64,000 nt of DNA from Toxorhynchites rutilus septentrionalis. Taxonomy: Eukaryota > Arthropoda > Insecta > Diptera > Culicidae. Position 1 is the stretch's first letter, and each line of letters begins with the position of its first letter. The DNA is taken from the NCBI RefSeq assembly GCF_029784135.1, contig NC_073744.1, forward strand, positions 106,508,266 to 106,572,265. Reading direction: 5' to 3'. Below the pieces are notes generated by a model. The model saw only the letters and a list, made by a program, of their open reading frames with translations, ran no database searches and was not told where the DNA came from. The position numbers were made by a program, and so were the translations under genes. Below are positions 62,478 to 64,000 of this stretch, piece after piece.

Positions 62478-62644
62478 TCACCAATTACCCAAAAGGAAGA
62501 CCCCAGCATTATTCATTTGGAATCCTAGGAGGATAAACCGATTTTAATACCCAAAACCATATTTCCGAAATATTGTAAAATTATTGTAAATAAAGTAGTG
62601 AATAGTAGTTGTATTCTAAAAATAAAAATAAAGTTGTGTAGTTA
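62478..62644 (+). repeat. Direct repeat, right copy, 167 bp
   Basis: See 60532-60698. It abuts the microsatellite tail of the next LINE. Confidence 0.9.
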
Positions 62645-63927
62645 TTCTTTATTCTTTATTCTTTATTCAAATTTAATTTGTAACTTGAGACTTTTGTCTC
62701 TTTAATTGTTACACTGATTTACGTACAAATGGTGCATTACTGATTATTAAATTATTAATTATTACTTTGAAGAATTTCTTGAGTTTAACAATTAAAGTGC
62801 TCTATACATTTCCTCTTAAATAGTGTTTGTGATTTTACAAGAGTCAACTCATTTGGCAATGAATTCCAGTGTGAAATGCCTCTCACGAAGAAAGAGTTAC
62901 CATACCTGGAAGTGAAGTGTCGTGGAATTGCATATTTTTTTGAGCGTGAACTTCTTAGAGTTACTAGTTTTTCGTGTAAGTAGCCTGGAAGTTTTGTTCT
63001 TGCAAGATTGAATAAAAAGATGCAACATCTCATCGGAGCAAATTTGCGAAATGGACAACCAATCAGACGATGTTGAAGGTGAGAAACTCTGGTAAATCTA
63101 CTCAGTCTGAAAACATATCGAACACAAGCGTTCAATGTTACTTGTAGTTTAGATTGCGCAAAAACTGATGAGTTAGATAAAAGGAAATCGCAGGCGATGA
63201 AGTGCGGCAATACCAGGCTTGTGAAAAGCTTAAGTTTAGTGTCAGTGCTGAGGAACGATGTGGTAGCATACAATGTACGAAGGGTACCATACACTTTTCC
63301 ACATTGTTTAAAAATAAATTTATCAAAGCTAAAGTTAGATTGAATAATTATACCGAGACTCAACCCGCTTTCAACATATTGAATTATTGAACTATTCAAC
63401 TGCAGCACTGGTTTGAGAACGTTATTGGATTGCGAGTTATTTATGAATAATGCATTGGTTTTATTGGCATTCAACATAAGTTTATTTCTGCACGACCATT
63501 CATGTATTCTGACAAGGTCTCCATTTATATTTCTTGAAATGGTCGATGCTGTATTATCCAGGCAGTCGAAGTATATCTGGACGTCGTCCGCAAAAATGTG
63601 TATTTTACAACATTTTAGAACATCAGGAAGATCGTTAATATACAATGAGAATAAGATTGGTCCTAATATCGAACCTTGGGGTACTCCCGAGGATATTGGA
63701 AGAAATCTAGAATAAACATCGTTACTAAAAACGGTCTGACTTCGTCCTATTAGATACGATCGCAGCAATGTCGTTGCATGACTCGAGAAATCAAAGTTTT
63801 GCGACAGTTTTTTACACAAAATTTCGTGGGAAATCGTGTCGAAAGCTTTTGAAAAATCAAGAAGTAATAGGACAACAGGTCGACCCTTATCCAGAATAAG
63901 TCCTATATCATCGAACACCTTCAGCAT
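62643..63927 (-). mobile_element. L2/CR1-like LINE, 5'-truncated, with microsatellite tail
   Basis: On the minus strand the RT-bearing ORF is followed by a short 3' UTR and a (GAATAAA)n-type tail (62643-62669). A microsatellite 3' tail instead of poly(A) is usual in L2/CR1-type LINEs. The 5' end is truncated at 63927 against satellite DNA. Confidence 0.78.
62785..63927 (-). pseudogene. L2/CR1-like LINE reverse transcriptase, C-terminal two thirds
   Basis: A 380-residue frame without stops has LLLLDFSKAFDTISH (first Asp), SGVPQGSILGPILFSLYIND and IHIFADDVQIYF (FADD active site), then the thumb and C-terminal region ending KRKCIEHFNC. It is open but lacks the N-terminal RT motifs and the endonuclease, as in typical 5'-truncated insertions. 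Since the frame is intact, the insertion is probably young. Confidence 0.9.
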
Positions 63928-63932
63928 TGCGG

Positions 63933-64000
63933 TTTAGCATTAACCACTGGTGGGCTTCCAGTATCGAGGAAAATGTGGAAATATCTAATCGTTACTGAAA
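63933..64000 (+). repeat. Satellite monomer, cut by window end
   Basis: GCATTAACCACTGGTGGGCTTCCAGTATCGAGG... matches the 198-bp monomer, so the array continues beyond the window. Confidence 0.92.

Noticed and set aside
60532..62644. LTR retrotransposon bounded by 167-bp repeats
   Set aside because: No TG...CA ends, PBS, PPT or gag-pol inside; the interior is a Harbinger relic.

Overview
The window looks like repeat-dominated intergenic DNA from a large insect genome, most likely a culicine (Aedes-like) mosquito. This is inferred from insect-type host genes with short introns and from the transposon mix; nothing in the sequence names the species. About five host genes occupy perhaps 4 kb of 64 kb. 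The rest is retrotransposons, DNA transposons, MITEs and satellite DNA, often nested.

Layout. 1-967: 3' end of a BEL/Pao retrotransposon with a TA-rich probable LTR. 968-11016: a second BEL/Pao element (body and 3' LTR on the minus strand) with its 5' end displaced and inverted by 2.06-kb inverted repeats made of a Copia fragment carrying a tRNA-type SINE. 11155-13002: LINE and Ty3/Gypsy relics. 13449-17102: a complete PIF/Harbinger transposon with intact transposase and Myb-like genes and TTA target-site duplications, followed by Tourist-type MITEs. 18690-21277: host genes, namely a THAP zinc-finger gene, a GST lacking its first exon, and a TMEM199/Vma12-type V-ATPase assembly factor. 21840-27946: an RNase H-bearing LINE (LOA/I type) cut by a hAT MITE. 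27947-30074: a composite repeat holding two captured histone H2A genes. 30075-31300: LINE ORF1 relic. 32878-34412: host genes SOSS-C (INIP) and METTL5, only 6 nt apart. 35252-39484: a CsRn1-like Ty3/Gypsy element with both LTRs. 39583-49151 and 57627-60251: units of the histone-derived repeat family that contain 198-bp satellite arrays. 49168-57626: a Jockey-type LINE inserted in that satellite DNA, itself hosting a Mag-like Ty3/Gypsy element with identical LTRs and an intact 1424-codon gag-pol. 60252-64000: histone-unit fragment, Harbinger relic with hairpin MITE, and a 5'-truncated L2/CR1-like LINE.

The most unusual content is (1) the repeat family with the terminal motif GACGTAGGAC, which carries H2A coding sequence, CCAAT/TATA promoters and histone 3' stem-loops, and has grown 198-bp satellites inside; (2) an inversion that can be read from a BEL element whose two LTRs now face the wrong way but keep the same 5-bp target duplication; and (3) the near-overlapping SOSS-C/METTL5 pair, which suggests a dicistronic transcript. 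All comparisons were made by eye; no database was searched.
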